DNA of 49,685 nucleotides from JADKIH01 sp031417555 (lineage in GTDB: Bacteria > Bacteroidota > Bacteroidia > AKYH767-A > 2013-40CM-41-45). Shown in pieces: positions 8,174-18,284 of this stretch. Made by a program: the position numbers and the translations under genes. The notes below the pieces were generated by a model. That model did not search any database. It was not told the origin of the DNA and worked only from the letters and a program-made list of their open reading frames with translations. The first letter of the stretch is position 1; the number at the start of each line of letters is the position of its first letter. Location: NCBI GenBank assembly GCA_031417555.1, contig JANOVV010000092.1, forward strand, positions 1 through 49,685, read 5' to 3'.

Positions 8174-9417
8174 AATTTCGTTTACCTTTTTTCATAGCTA
8201 TTCGTTACTTCTTTAGTAAAAAATCACAACGAGTAATAAATATTATTTCTGCCATTTCATCCATCGGAGTTATGATTGGAACAGCAGCATTGATAATCGT
8301 ACTTTCAGTATTTAATGGTTTCGAAGACTTGATTCTTCGTTTATATAATTCTTTTGATCCCGATTTAAGAATTGAGTTGGTCGCCGGTAAATCATTCGAT
8401 CAGAATAAAATTAATATTGAACAATTAAAGAAAATTGATGGTATCGCTTTTGTTGATCAAGTTGTAGAAGAAAGCGCTTTAGTGAAATATCGTGATAAAC
8501 AATATATCATCAAGCTTAAAGGAGTAAGTAAAGATTTTGAAAAAATGACAGGTCTGGATTCCATGATTGTGGCCGGTTCATTTTTACTTCAAAGAGGTGA
8601 TACCGATTATGCAATAGTGGGTGAGGGCATAGCCTACAATTTGGGAATAGATCCGGATAATATATTTAACCAGATTGAAATTTACGGACCTCGCAACACA
8701 ACTCCATCACTCGCAGATCCTGAAGGAGCCTTTAACAGACGATTTATAATTCCTTCCGGCATTTTTTCAGTACAACAGGAATTTGATGCAAAATATATAG
8801 TCACTCCTCTTAGATTTGCTAGAGAGATTTTTGATTATGAAAATAAACTTACTGCTCTTGAAATCGGATTGGGTAAAAATAAAAATGAAGCAGAAATAAT
8901 TAAAAACATTTCAACACAGATAGGAAATGATTTTAAAATAAAAAACCGCTATCAACAGCATGAAATCATCTATAAAATAATGCGTTCAGAAAAGTGGGCA
9001 GTATTTCTCATTCTTACATTTATACTTATCATAGCTATATTTAATGTTATCAGCTCATTAACTATGCTCGTTATTGAAAAGAAAAAAGATATTTCTATTT
9101 TCAGAAGTATGGGCGCGGAGATTTCATTTCTCAGGAAATTATTTCTTACTGAAGGAATGCTCATTACACTTTCCGGAGCATTTGGCGGATTAATAATTGG
9201 AATGTTGATTTGTTATCTTCAGGAAAGATTCGGATTGGTTTCACTGAGCGGCTCAGGATCCTTTGTTATAGATACCTATCCTGTAAAAATGATACCATTA
9301 GATTTTCTTTATGTTTTTATAACAGTAAGCTGCATAGGATTATTAGCAGCATGGTACCCGGCGAAAAGATTAATACGGGAGGAAATAAATCTGAAGATAA
9401 TTGCCGGCGACGAATGA
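8170..9417 (+). CDS. FtsX/LolC-E-type ABC transporter permease
   Basis: 415 aa. It begins with the LolC/LolE-like N-terminus RYFFSKKSQRVINIISAIS, followed by a first membrane helix (about 25-45) and a long extracytoplasmic domain (about 50-270). Three closely spaced C-terminal helices contain the FtsX-family stretch EKKKDISIFRSMGA. LolCDE-type complexes release lipoproteins from the inner membrane or act as mechanotransducers. No ATPase subunit is adjacent, so the partner must be encoded elsewhere. The gene starts within the stop codon of the methyltransferase and ends 9 bp from the convergent asd gene. Confidence 0.9.
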   Translation: MKFRLPFFIAIRYFFSKKSQRVINIISAISSIGVMIGTAALIIVLSVFNGFEDLILRLYNSFDPDLRIELVAGKSFDQNKINIEQLKKIDGIAFVDQVVEESALVKYRDKQYIIKLKGVSKDFEKMTGLDSMIVAGSFLLQRGDTDYAIVGEGIAYNLGIDPDNIFNQIEIYGPRNTTPSLADPEGAFNRRFIIPSGIFSVQQEFDAKYIVTPLRFAREIFDYENKLTALEIGLGKNKNEAEIIKNISTQIGNDFKIKNRYQQHEIIYKIMRSEKWAVFLILTFILIIAIFNVISSLTMLVIEKKKDISIFRSMGAEISFLRKLFLTEGMLITLSGAFGGLIIGMLICYLQERFGLVSLSGSGSFVIDTYPVKMIPLDFLYVFITVSCIGLLAAWYPAKRLIREEINLKIIAGDE

Positions 9418-9426
9418 CGTAATATT

Positions 9427-10419
9427 TTATTTCAACAACCCTTTCGATAATAAATATTCTCCAATCTGTACAGCATTTGTAGCAGCGCCTTTTCTGAGAT
9501 TGTCGGAAACTATCCACATATTCAATGTTCGTTCCTGTGATTCATCACGGCGGATTCTGCCTACAAAAACCTCATCTTTTCCTTCAGCAAAAAGAGGCAT
9601 AGGATATTCTTTCTTTTCCATGTCATCTAAAACGATGACCCCTTTTGTTGCGCGTAGAATATTGCGAACTTCTTCCAGAGTAAAATCATTTCCAAATTCA
9701 GCATTCACCGCTTCGCTATGTCCTCCTTTTACAGGAACACGAACCGTTGTTGCAGTCAGACGTATGCTGTCATCTCCAATAATTTTTCTTGTTTCATTGA
9801 GCATTTTCATTTCTTCCTTCGTATATCCATTTTCAAGAAAAACATCAACTTGTGGAAGCACATTCATATCGATAGGATATGCATAAGCCATTTCTCCTTT
9901 AATTCCTTTTCTTTCATTCATCATCTGATCAACCGCTTTTTTCCCCGTACCAGAAACAGATTGATAGGTAGAAACTACTACTCTTTTGATTTTATATTTT
10001 TTGTGAAGCGGGTCAAGGACCATGACCATTTGAATAGTCGAGCAATTGGGATTCGCAATAATTTTATCAGCCGCAGTTAGGACTTGAGCATTTATCTCCG
10101 GAACAATTAATTTTTTACCTGGATCCATTCGCCAGGCAGAGGAATTGTCAATTACAGTAGTTCCAACAGCGGCAAATTGAGGTGCCCATTCGAGCGATGT
10201 ATTTCCACCGGCAGAAAATAATGCAATTTGCGGTTTAAGTGCAATTGCATCAGTCATTGATATAATCTTATAAGGTTTACCACGAAAATAAATTTCTTTA
10301 CCAACAGATCTTTCCGTGGCAACTGGAATTAATTCTGTTAAAGGAAAATTTCTTTCCTCTAAAACTTTTAACATGACCTGCCCTACCATTCCTGTAGCGC
10401 CTACTACTGCAACTTTCAT
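9427..10419 (-). CDS. asd: Aspartate-semialdehyde dehydrogenase
   Basis: 330 aa, full length. It reduces aspartyl phosphate to aspartate semialdehyde with NADPH, feeding lysine/diaminopimelate, threonine and methionine synthesis. The nucleotide-binding loop GATGMVGQ is at residues 7-14, the catalytic Cys126 is in ANPNCST, and the conserved KGGHSEAV near residue 235 supplies the active-site His. The gene is isolated from other biosynthesis genes and convergent with the permease gene (9 bp between stops). No lysine riboswitch was seen upstream. Confidence 0.96.
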   Translation of the reverse strand: MKVAVVGATGMVGQVMLKVLEERNFPLTELIPVATERSVGKEIYFRGKPYKIISMTDAIALKPQIALFSAGGNTSLEWAPQFAAVGTTVIDNSSAWRMDPGKKLIVPEINAQVLTAADKIIANPNCSTIQMVMVLDPLHKKYKIKRVVVSTYQSVSGTGKKAVDQMMNERKGIKGEMAYAYPIDMNVLPQVDVFLENGYTKEEMKMLNETRKIIGDDSIRLTATTVRVPVKGGHSEAVNAEFGNDFTLEEVRNILRATKGVIVLDDMEKKEYPMPLFAEGKDEVFVGRIRRDESQERTLNMWIVSDNLRKGAATNAVQIGEYLLSKGLLK

Positions 10420-10508
10420 CCTGTTTAATTTATTATCCGTTATAAATGGAGTTATTAATAGACCTTATGACCTTTAGTTTTGTCCTGCAAAATAAAACAT
10501 TCTTCCTA

Positions 10509-13124
10509 ATGAAGATTTATCTTTCCATAATTTTTTTATTGATAATTGATACATCATATTCTCAGGTAATCGATCACTTTGATGATGGAGATTTTTCTGT
10601 CTCGCCCAAATGGAGCGGAGATAGTTCAGACTTTAACGTTAATCTATCCGGACAGTTGCAATTAAATGCTTTAAATGCAGGGAATTCATTTCTTTCAGTA
10701 CCGGCCAATCTTAATACTCTTGATTCCAGCGAATGGCGATTTTTTATAAAGCTTGGTTTTTCCCCTTCTTCATTCAACAATTCCAGGGTTTATCTTTCCT
10801 CGGATCAGAATGATTTACAGCAACCATTAAATGGATATTTTCTTCAATTCGGCGAATCTTTATCGAATGACGCCATAGAACTTTTCCGGCAAAATGGAAC
10901 AACAATAACTTCCGTATGTCGTGCTCAGGATGGTTTTATTGCAAATTCTTTTTCTGCAGGAGTTAAAGTTGAAAGATATAATTCAGGCAAATGGATACTT
11001 TCGGTTGATTACAGCGGCGGAGAAAATTATAATATTGAAGCCACCGGAGTCGATTCTACTTTTAATACTGCAGCGTTTATTGGTGTGAATTGTATTTATA
11101 CAACCGGCAACATTAGTCGTTTTTATTTCGATGATTTTTATTCGGGCCCTTTCCTAAAGGATACGATAAATCCAAATGTTGTAAATATTAATGCTGAATC
11201 GAGCGCAACAATTTCAGTTATTTTTTCTGAAAAGATGGATCTATTATCAATGATTAATACAAATAATTTTCGAGTGGGTAATGGAATTGGTCAGCCGTTC
11301 AATATTTTTCCGGATAGTCTAAATCCTTTAAAATATTATTTTGAATTTTCAACACCTTTGATGCCGAATGTCAATTATGTTTTTACGTTTTCCGGATCAA
11401 AAGACATAAATCTGAATTTATTGAATGACACATCTGTAAATTTTGTTTTTACTCCTTTTGCTATAGCTAAATTAAATGATATTGTTTTCTCTGAAATTTA
11501 TTTTGAACCGTCTTCATTAAGCCCGCTTCCTAAAGCGGAATTTGTTGAATTATATAATAGAAAAGATTCTTCAGTATTAATTTTAGGTTGGAAGATCAGC
11601 GATGGTGGTTCGGGTGGATCGATACCGGCGTTTCGTTTGAGACCGCAAAGCTATTTGGTTTTGTACTCTGCAAATGATTCGCTTGAGTTTCTTTCCATTC
11701 CGAATGCCTTAGCTGTCGAATCTTTTCCAACACTGAATAACGATGTTGGAGATCGCCTCATTTTAACAAATGAAAGCGGTCAATTCATAAATGAATTAAA
11801 ATTCAATGATGAATATTATCACGATAATAAAAAAAATGATGGCGGATGGACCATTGAAAAAATTAATGAAGATTTTATTTGTAAAAATAAGGAAAATTGG
11901 ATAGCATCTTCTTCAATTTCACATGGCACACCCGGACAAACAAATAGCGTGAATGGTGATTTTAAAGATGTTGCTTCCCCTTATGTTTCAAATATTTTTT
12001 TAATTGATAGTAATTCGCTTATTGTTGTTTTTAATGAAGCTATTTCTGAAGGGATCAATGATGTAAATAATTTCAGGATAACAAATAATAATGACTTAAT
12101 ACCCGGACCGGACTCAGCTGTTCAATTAGGAGAAGATTCTGTTGAATTAAAGTTTTCAATTCCCTTTTCAAAAGGTATTTATGTTTTGCAGATTTCGTCA
12201 TTGATTAAAGATTGTCCGGGCAACTCTATTAATACAATTCAAACTATAAAATTCGGATTTCCTGAAAAAGTTGAAACAAAAGATATACGTATCAACGAGC
12301 TTTTATTTAATTCTAATGAAGGAGGAAATGATTTTTTAGAATTATTTAATGCTTCTTCTAAAATTATTGATTTAAAGGATTGTATAATTTCAGAAACGGA
12401 TTATAATGATTCTTCAGACATAAAAGAAAGCGCAAAAATATTTTCATCTCACAAATATATTTTCCCGGAAGATTATCTGGTACTGACTGAAGATGAGAAA
12501 AAAGTAAAAAGTTATTATTTCTATAAAGACGAACATGTTTTTTTAAATGTTTTATCGATGCCGGATTTCAATAGTGATAAAGGACGAGTAATTATTAATG
12601 ATGAATTCGGAAGAGAGATTGATGCATTCGTTTACTCAGATGAAATGCATTTTGCTTTGCTATCGGATCATAAAGGCGTTTCATTGGAAAGATTAAATGT
12701 TAAAGAATTTTATGATAGTGATAATAACTGGCATTCAGCGGCAGCGACAGTGGGCTTTGCGACTCCCGGGTATGAAAATTCTCAACGGTTGGATCATTTT
12801 ATCAGTGATGGTGAGGTTTCTATTGAAATTGAGATTTTTTCTCCCGATAACGACGGCTATAATGATGTATTACCTATTCATTATAAATTTCCGCAAACTG
12901 GCACTGTGCTGTCGCTAAATGTTTATGATTTCAATGGACTGCCGGTCAAACAGTTATTGGCCGGTCAAACCATTGGCAATGAGGGAACGTTGATTTGGGA
13001 TGGTCTTAACGATGATAAATTAATGTCGGCAAGTGGTATTTATATTCTTCTGGCAAGAAGTTTCGATTTAGAGGGCAATGAAAATGTAATAAAAAAAACC
13101 TGTTTTCTGACACGAAGATTTTAA
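10509..13124 (+). CDS. Secreted multidomain protein with two lamin-tail domains
   Basis: 871 aa from the ATG at 10509; a longer frame adds 21 residues before an obvious signal peptide (IYLSIIFLLIIDTSYSQ). In order I see: an N-terminal beta-rich region (about 20-215), an Ig-like Big_5-type domain (about 219-314), a lamin-tail domain (about 325-465, FSEIYFEPSS...EFVELYNR), a second Ig-like domain (about 485-590) and a second lamin-tail domain (about 592-760, INELLFNSNEGGNDFLELFN). A C-terminal FlgD-like Ig domain (about 774-871) starts at IFSPDNDGYNDV. The end resembles gliding or T9SS surface proteins more than a classic type A sorting domain. A TTAATAAT palindrome at 13121-13137 overlaps the stop. 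No enzyme motif is visible; a surface or adhesion role is inference. Confidence 0.8.
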   Translation: MKIYLSIIFLLIIDTSYSQVIDHFDDGDFSVSPKWSGDSSDFNVNLSGQLQLNALNAGNSFLSVPANLNTLDSSEWRFFIKLGFSPSSFNNSRVYLSSDQNDLQQPLNGYFLQFGESLSNDAIELFRQNGTTITSVCRAQDGFIANSFSAGVKVERYNSGKWILSVDYSGGENYNIEATGVDSTFNTAAFIGVNCIYTTGNISRFYFDDFYSGPFLKDTINPNVVNINAESSATISVIFSEKMDLLSMINTNNFRVGNGIGQPFNIFPDSLNPLKYYFEFSTPLMPNVNYVFTFSGSKDINLNLLNDTSVNFVFTPFAIAKLNDIVFSEIYFEPSSLSPLPKAEFVELYNRKDSSVLILGWKISDGGSGGSIPAFRLRPQSYLVLYSANDSLEFLSIPNALAVESFPTLNNDVGDRLILTNESGQFINELKFNDEYYHDNKKNDGGWTIEKINEDFICKNKENWIASSSISHGTPGQTNSVNGDFKDVASPYVSNIFLIDSNSLIVVFNEAISEGINDVNNFRITNNNDLIPGPDSAVQLGEDSVELKFSIPFSKGIYVLQISSLIKDCPGNSINTIQTIKFGFPEKVETKDIRINELLFNSNEGGNDFLELFNASSKIIDLKDCIISETDYNDSSDIKESAKIFSSHKYIFPEDYLVLTEDEKKVKSYYFYKDEHVFLNVLSMPDFNSDKGRVIINDEFGREIDAFVYSDEMHFALLSDHKGVSLERLNVKEFYDSDNNWHSAAATVGFATPGYENSQRLDHFISDGEVSIEIEIFSPDNDGYNDVLPIHYKFPQTGTVLSLNVYDFNGLPVKQLLAGQTIGNEGTLIWDGLNDDKLMSASGIYILLARSFDLEGNENVIKKTCFLTRRF

Positions 13125-13280
13125 TAATCATTATTAAGTAAAAATTTAACTTTTGATAAAATCAGGATCGAACACCATTATCAAAATATCTTTTTAGCTT
13201 TTTATTTTCTACTTTTTATTTTATTTCCACTATATTTTTTCTCGAATCATAATTATTTTATTCCCAACTTGCCCGTTAAT

Positions 13281-14162
13281 ATGCTTACAGCTTCTTTTTT
13301 ACGCGGACTAGAGGGTCAACTCGGAAAAAAACTCAAACAGAAATTACACTTTAAACGTGTTAGCCCTATTTCGGGAGGCAGTATTAATCAGGCAGCCCGA
13401 CTGGATACAACTTTTGGCACATTTTTTCTGAAAGCGAATGATACATTTCTTTATCCAATGATGTTTGAAAAAGAAACTCATGGATTACAAATTTTAAAAG
13501 AAAAAAATTTGATTACCATTCCCGACATCATTCTGATTGGTGAAGAAGAAGGTTTAGCATTTATGGTATTGCGATATATTGATAGTAAGCCGAGAAATAA
13601 TAACTTTTGGGAATCTCTCGGAACATCTCTAGCTAAAATTCATCGACACACTTCTCAGCGTTTTGGTTTTACTGAAGATAATTATATCGGATCACTTTTT
13701 CAAAGTAATAAAGAATACAATCGTTGGACAGATTTTTTCACCGAAGAGAGATTGGAAAAACAAGTACAACTGGCTTTGAGTACAGGAAGAATGAATGAGT
13801 CGGATAGAAATTTATTCTCAAAAATTTATTCTCGTTACGAAACGATTGCAGTTGAGGAACAACCTGCTCTCCTACATGGTGATTTGTGGAGTGGAAATTT
13901 AGTCACCGGTACTAATGGTGAACCTTGTCTCGTAGATCCGGCTGTTTACTTTGGCCATAGAGAAATGGATATTTCTATGTCAAGACTATTCGGAGGCTTT
14001 GAAGAAGAGTTCTATCAAGCGTATAACAATGAATATCCGTTGTTGGCAGGTTTCGAAGAACGTATGGATATTCATAATTTATATCCATTGATGGTTCATC
14101 TTAATCTTTTTGGAGGATCCTATTTAAGTCAAGTGAGAAGTATTCTTAAAAGATTTGTTTAG
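13281..14162 (+). CDS. Fructosamine/ketosamine-3-kinase family protein
   Basis: 293 aa from the ATG at 13281; an in-frame TTG at 13269 would add four residues. The family phosphorylates sugar adducts on protein amines so that they fall off, a protein-deglycation repair. Visible features are the nucleotide-loop-like SGGSINQAA (about 28-36), the Lys of GTFFLKAN, the catalytic loop LLHGDLWSGNL and the metal-binding LVDPAVYFGHREMD. The kinase core looks intact and the length is typical. It stands alone between the secreted lamin-tail gene and the Rid gene. The substrate within the aminoglycoside-kinase fold is inferred from family resemblance. Confidence 0.88.
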   Translation: MLTASFLRGLEGQLGKKLKQKLHFKRVSPISGGSINQAARLDTTFGTFFLKANDTFLYPMMFEKETHGLQILKEKNLITIPDIILIGEEEGLAFMVLRYIDSKPRNNNFWESLGTSLAKIHRHTSQRFGFTEDNYIGSLFQSNKEYNRWTDFFTEERLEKQVQLALSTGRMNESDRNLFSKIYSRYETIAVEEQPALLHGDLWSGNLVTGTNGEPCLVDPAVYFGHREMDISMSRLFGGFEEEFYQAYNNEYPLLAGFEERMDIHNLYPLMVHLNLFGGSYLSQVRSILKRFV

Positions 14163-14192
14163 AGACTAATTTTTTTTAAATCTTTCTTCACA

Positions 14193-14223
14193 TTTCTTAA
14201 AATATAAGTAAATCGTAACTTTG
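14193..14223 (+). promoter_or_regulatory. Predicted promoter of the Rid gene
   Basis: TTTC at 14193-14196, a 19-bp spacer and TAACTTTG at 14216-14223 fit the Bacteroidota pattern; the ATG is at 14240. Confidence 0.5.
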
Positions 14224-14239
14224 TTTATACTCTTAATCG

Positions 14240-14668
14240 ATGCCAGATATTAATAACACATCCAAAGCACCCGAACCCGTAGGACACTATCCGCATACAA
14301 GACGAGTAGGAAATCTTTTGTTTCTCTCAGGTGTCGGGCCAAGAGAAAGAGGCAATAAAAATATACCTGGAGTAGAGCTCGATTTGAACGGAAAAATTCT
14401 AAGCTATAATATCGAAAAGCAATGTCATTCAGTTTTTCGAAATGTGAAATATATTTTGGAAGAAGCCGGAAGCAGTTGGGATAAAATTGTTGATGTAACG
14501 GTTTATCTTACCAATATGAAGGATGATTTTCAAATTTATAATAAGTTATGGGCAGAATATTTCAAGGAAAATCCACCTTGCCGTACAACTGTTGAAGTCA
14601 ATTGCTTGCCGACACCCATTGCCATAGAGTTAAAAGTAATTGCAACCATTGACCGGCCTGTTGGTTAG
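14240..14668 (+). CDS. Rid family protein, resembling 2-aminomuconate deaminase
   Basis: 142 aa. The YjgF/Rid fold is shown by RRVGNLLFLSGVGPRE, KYILEEAGSSWDKIVDVTVYLTN-like central strands and the C-terminal CRTTVEVNCLPTPIAIELKVIA. The Arg in CRTTVEV corresponds to the Rid residue that binds the substrate carboxylate. The GRYPH-like start (GHYPHTRRVG) and the phrase after GPRE recall 2-aminomuconate deaminases of the kynurenine route rather than plain RidA. No other tryptophan-degradation genes are nearby, so a general imine or enamine deaminase is equally possible. The gene has its own predicted promoter and is followed by 208 bp of AT-rich DNA before ileS. Confidence 0.85.
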   Translation: MPDINNTSKAPEPVGHYPHTRRVGNLLFLSGVGPRERGNKNIPGVELDLNGKILSYNIEKQCHSVFRNVKYILEEAGSSWDKIVDVTVYLTNMKDDFQIYNKLWAEYFKENPPCRTTVEVNCLPTPIAIELKVIATIDRPVG

Positions 14669-14848
14669 TTAAATTTATTTGATCTTTAAAATACAAAACC
14701 AGTATTAATAATCATTTTGTCAAATTATTGCCTAAATAAAGCGATTATAACATCATTTTAAGTGTTTTGGCTAATTTTAATTACTCAAAAAGACAATTTA
14801 ATATCTTTTTGTATGGCTAATTTTCTTATTTTTGCACCCATTTTTATA

Positions 14849-14870
14849 AGGCTTTTGGTTTACAAAGCCT
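14849..14870 (+). promoter_or_regulatory. Hairpin in the ileS leader
   Basis: AGGCTTT (14849-14855) and AAAGCCT (14864-14870) form a perfect 7-bp stem with an 8-nt loop, ending six bases before the ileS ATG. TATTTTTG at 14827-14834 is a likely -7 element, so the hairpin would occupy almost the whole leader. It is too small for a T-box. Confidence 0.5.
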
Positions 14871-14876
14871 CTGTTT

Positions 14877-17800
14877 ATGCCCAAATACAAAGAATATAAA
14901 CAACTTGATCTGCCTGCTATTTCAAAAGAAATTTTGAAAAAATGGGATGATGAAAAGACTTTTGAAGCGAGCATAAATGATCGTGAAGGCAAGCCTGTCT
15001 TTACATTTTACGAAGGGCCTCCATCTGCAAATGGCTTACCGGGAATTCACCATGTTATGTCTCGGGCCATTAAGGATATTTTTTGCCGTTATAAAACCCT
15101 CAAAGGATTTCAGGTAAAAAGAAAAGGTGGTTGGGATACTCATGGACTTCCAATTGAGTTAAGTGTAGAAAAAACATTAGGCATTCGGAAAGACGATATT
15201 GGAAAAACGATATCAATTGAAGAATATAATAAAGCCTGCAGAACGGAAGTAATGAAGTATAAAGATATTTGGGATGACCTCACCCGCAAAATGGGATATT
15301 GGGTTGATCTTAAACATCCATACATCACGTTTGAAAAAAATTATATAGAGACTTGTTGGTGGTTATTGAAAGAATTTTACAAAAAGGGTTTGCTTTATAA
15401 AGGATATTCTATTCAACCTTATTCACCTGCAGCAGGAACCGGCTTAAGTTCGCACGAACTCAATCAGCCGGGTACTTATAAGATATTAAAAGATACTTCA
15501 GCCATAGCGCAATTCAAACTGAAGGAAAAATTTTTGAAGGAAAATGGCGATACCTATTTTCTAGCATGGACAACTACACCTTGGACATTGCCATCGAATA
15601 CAGCCTTGGCGGTAGGGAAAAATATTACATATGTTGCAGTAAAAACGTTTAATACTTATACAGGTTTACCAATCAATGTCATTTTAGCAAAAGATCTTTT
15701 AGGAAAATATTTTCCTGAGAAAAACGCTGAATTAAAAATTGAAGAGTTTAAACAAGGAGACAAAGCAATACCATTTAAGGTTATTGCCGAATACAAAGGG
15801 AAAGATTTTGAGGGCCTCCGGTACGAACAACTTTTAAACTATTCACAACCGACAGACGGCGATGCATTCAAAGTACTCATTGGTGATTTTGTTACAACTG
15901 AAGATGGTACAGGCATTGTTCACCTTGCACCAAGTTTTGGCGCTGATGATTTTCGTGTTGCCAAACAAAACGGCATTGGTTCATTAACTCTCGTTGATAA
16001 AAGAGGAAAATTTACGAAAGAAGTTACAGATTTTACAGAAGAATTTGTCAAAGAACAATATCTTACCGACGAAGAAAAAGAAATAGAAAGAAAAAAACAA
16101 GGAGGAGAAAAATATCTTTCTGTCGATGAGCGCATATCCATTAAGTTAAAAAAAGAAAACAAAGTTTTCAAAGTGGAAAAGTATGAACATACTTATCCTC
16201 ATTGCTGGCGTACAGATAAACCGATTCTTTATTATCCTTTGGATTCTTGGTTTATACGTACAACTTCCCTTAAAGAACGCATGGTTGAATTGAATAAATC
16301 AATCAACTGGAAACCCGAGCATACGGGTACCGGACGTTTTGGAAATTGGCTGGAGAATTTGGTTGATTGGAACTTGTCTCGTTCTAGATTTTGGGGAATA
16401 CCTCTTCCTATCTGGAGAACGGAAGATGGTTCGGAAGAAATATGTATCGGATCAACAGAAGAATTTTCAAATGAAATAGACAAATCTGTTAATAACGGAT
16501 TTATGTCAGCTAATCCGTTAAAAGGAAAAGATAAAACAGAACCTTTTGATCTTCATCGTCCTTATGTTGATGATATAATTTTGACATCTCCATCCGGGAA
16601 AAAAATGAAGCGGGAATTAGACCTTATAGATGTCTGGTTCGATTCGGGAGCAATGCCTTATGCACAATGGCATTATCCATTTGAAAATAAAGAAGAATTT
16701 TTTAAATCTTTTCCGGCGGATTTTATTGCAGAAGGAGTTGATCAAACACGTGGATGGTTTTTTACTCTTCACGCTATTGCAGTAATGATTTTCGATTCTG
16801 TTGCTTACAAAAATGTTGTTAGTAATGGACTTGTCCTCGATAAAAATGGTAATAAGATGTCGAAGCGGCTGGGAAATGCGGCCGATCCATTCGAGACCAT
16901 TGACAAATATGGAGCAGATGCAACACGATGGTATATGATCAGTAATGCTCAGCCGTGGGAAAATCTTAAATTTAATCAGGAAGGTATTACAGATGTTCAG
17001 AGAAAATTTTTCGGAACATTATATAATACCTATGCATTCTTTACGCTTTATGCTAATATCGATGGATTTACATTTAATGAAAAAGAAATTCCACTTTCTC
17101 AAAAGCACGAATTAGATCGATGGATTTTATCTGAATTAAATTCACTTATACTTTCGGTAGATGAAAGTTATTCAGATTATGAACCAACAAAAGCTGCACG
17201 GGCGATTACAGATTTTGTATCGGAACATTTGAGCAATTGGTATGTTCGATTAAGTCGCCGCCGCTTTTGGAAGGGTGATTATTCCGAAGATAAAATAGCA
17301 GCCTATCAAACACTTTATACCTGTCTTGAAACTGTTGCAATTCTCATATCACCCATTGCACCTTTTTTTAGTGACAATTTATATTGTGATCTGAATTTAA
17401 TTACCGGTAAAAGAAAAGCAACTTCCGTTCATCTGGCTGATTTCCCATTGTACAATTCATCACTTGTGGATAAATCACTTGAAGAAAGAATGGAGTTAGC
17501 TCAAAAAATTTCTTCCATGGTATTATCACTTCGGAAAAAAGTCAATATTCGAGTGCGTCAACCGTTAAATAAAATCTTATTGCCTGTATCGGGAGATGGA
17601 TTCCGTACAATTGTCGAATCGGTAAAAGACCTGATTCTTGCAGAAGTAAACGTTAAGAACATAGAATACATTACGGACGCATCCAATATGCTGATTAAAA
17701 AAATAAAACCCAATTTCAGGGTGTTGGGTAAAAAAGTTGGTTCCCAAATGAATGAGGCAGCTGAGCTTATTAATAAAATGATTCAGTCTGATATTCAGAA

Positions 17801-18242
17801 ACTTGAGCAAGAAAAAAGCTTTGATATCATCATTCAAAATAAACTGTTTACTCTGGTTGAAGAAGACGTAGAAATAAGCTCTGAAGACATACCGGGATGG
17901 CAGGTAACAAATGATGGGAAATTGACAGTCGCTCTGGATGTAACTATCAGTGAAGGCCTCCGAGAGGAGGGTATTGCGCGAGAATTCATTAATCGAATAC
18001 AGAATTTAAGGAAAGAAATGGGTTTTGAAGTCACAGACCGCATCGATTTAAAGGTACTGGAACACGCATTAATTCACAGTTCACTGATGAATAATAAAGA
18101 TTATATTTGCGCCGAAACTTTAGCAGAAAACCTCGAATTAGTCGACCGCCTGGATGGCGAAAATGCGGTCAATGTTGAGGTTGATATAGACATACAAACA
18201 CTGATAAGTATTAAAAAACACGAATCCGTTAGTTTAAATTAA
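14877..18242 (+). CDS. ileS: Isoleucyl-tRNA synthetase
   Basis: 1121 aa, the long form common in this phylum and in eukaryote-like IleRS. It charges tRNA-Ile and edits misactivated valine. The class I HIGH-type motif is GLPGIHH (about 53-59), the KMSKR loop is NGNKMSKRLGN near residue 660, and the CP1 editing domain lies between them, with TTTPWTLPSNTA near 236 and the GTGIVHLAPSFG motif near 345. The C-terminal region is an anticodon-binding helical bundle plus an extension. The C-terminal zinc motif of short bacterial enzymes is not apparent, as expected for the long form. A leader hairpin lies just before the ATG. The DksA-like gene follows after 42 bp, probably on the same transcript. Confidence 0.97.
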   Translation: MPKYKEYKQLDLPAISKEILKKWDDEKTFEASINDREGKPVFTFYEGPPSANGLPGIHHVMSRAIKDIFCRYKTLKGFQVKRKGGWDTHGLPIELSVEKTLGIRKDDIGKTISIEEYNKACRTEVMKYKDIWDDLTRKMGYWVDLKHPYITFEKNYIETCWWLLKEFYKKGLLYKGYSIQPYSPAAGTGLSSHELNQPGTYKILKDTSAIAQFKLKEKFLKENGDTYFLAWTTTPWTLPSNTALAVGKNITYVAVKTFNTYTGLPINVILAKDLLGKYFPEKNAELKIEEFKQGDKAIPFKVIAEYKGKDFEGLRYEQLLNYSQPTDGDAFKVLIGDFVTTEDGTGIVHLAPSFGADDFRVAKQNGIGSLTLVDKRGKFTKEVTDFTEEFVKEQYLTDEEKEIERKKQGGEKYLSVDERISIKLKKENKVFKVEKYEHTYPHCWRTDKPILYYPLDSWFIRTTSLKERMVELNKSINWKPEHTGTGRFGNWLENLVDWNLSRSRFWGIPLPIWRTEDGSEEICIGSTEEFSNEIDKSVNNGFMSANPLKGKDKTEPFDLHRPYVDDIILTSPSGKKMKRELDLIDVWFDSGAMPYAQWHYPFENKEEFFKSFPADFIAEGVDQTRGWFFTLHAIAVMIFDSVAYKNVVSNGLVLDKNGNKMSKRLGNAADPFETIDKYGADATRWYMISNAQPWENLKFNQEGITDVQRKFFGTLYNTYAFFTLYANIDGFTFNEKEIPLSQKHELDRWILSELNSLILSVDESYSDYEPTKAARAITDFVSEHLSNWYVRLSRRRFWKGDYSEDKIAAYQTLYTCLETVAILISPIAPFFSDNLYCDLNLITGKRKATSVHLADFPLYNSSLVDKSLEERMELAQKISSMVLSLRKKVNIRVRQPLNKILLPVSGDGFRTIVESVKDLILAEVNVKNIEYITDASNMLIKKIKPNFRVLGKKVGSQMNEAAELINKMIQSDIQKLEQEKSFDIIIQNKLFTLVEEDVEISSEDIPGWQVTNDGKLTVALDVTISEGLREEGIAREFINRIQNLRKEMGFEVTDRIDLKVLEHALIHSSLMNNKDYICAETLAENLELVDRLDGENAVNVEVDIDIQTLISIKKHESVSLN

Positions 18243-18284
18243 CGGTCGCCATCAACTCCAACCATCATTTTAAATTGTTTTCAA

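Noticed and set aside
9401..9886. 161-codon plus-strand frame over asd
   Set aside because: Antisense shadow of asd, with no family resemblance.
14669..14876. T-box or tRNA before ileS
   Set aside because: Only a 7-bp hairpin and a TGGCTAATTTT direct repeat are visible; no T-box sequence and no cloverleaf.
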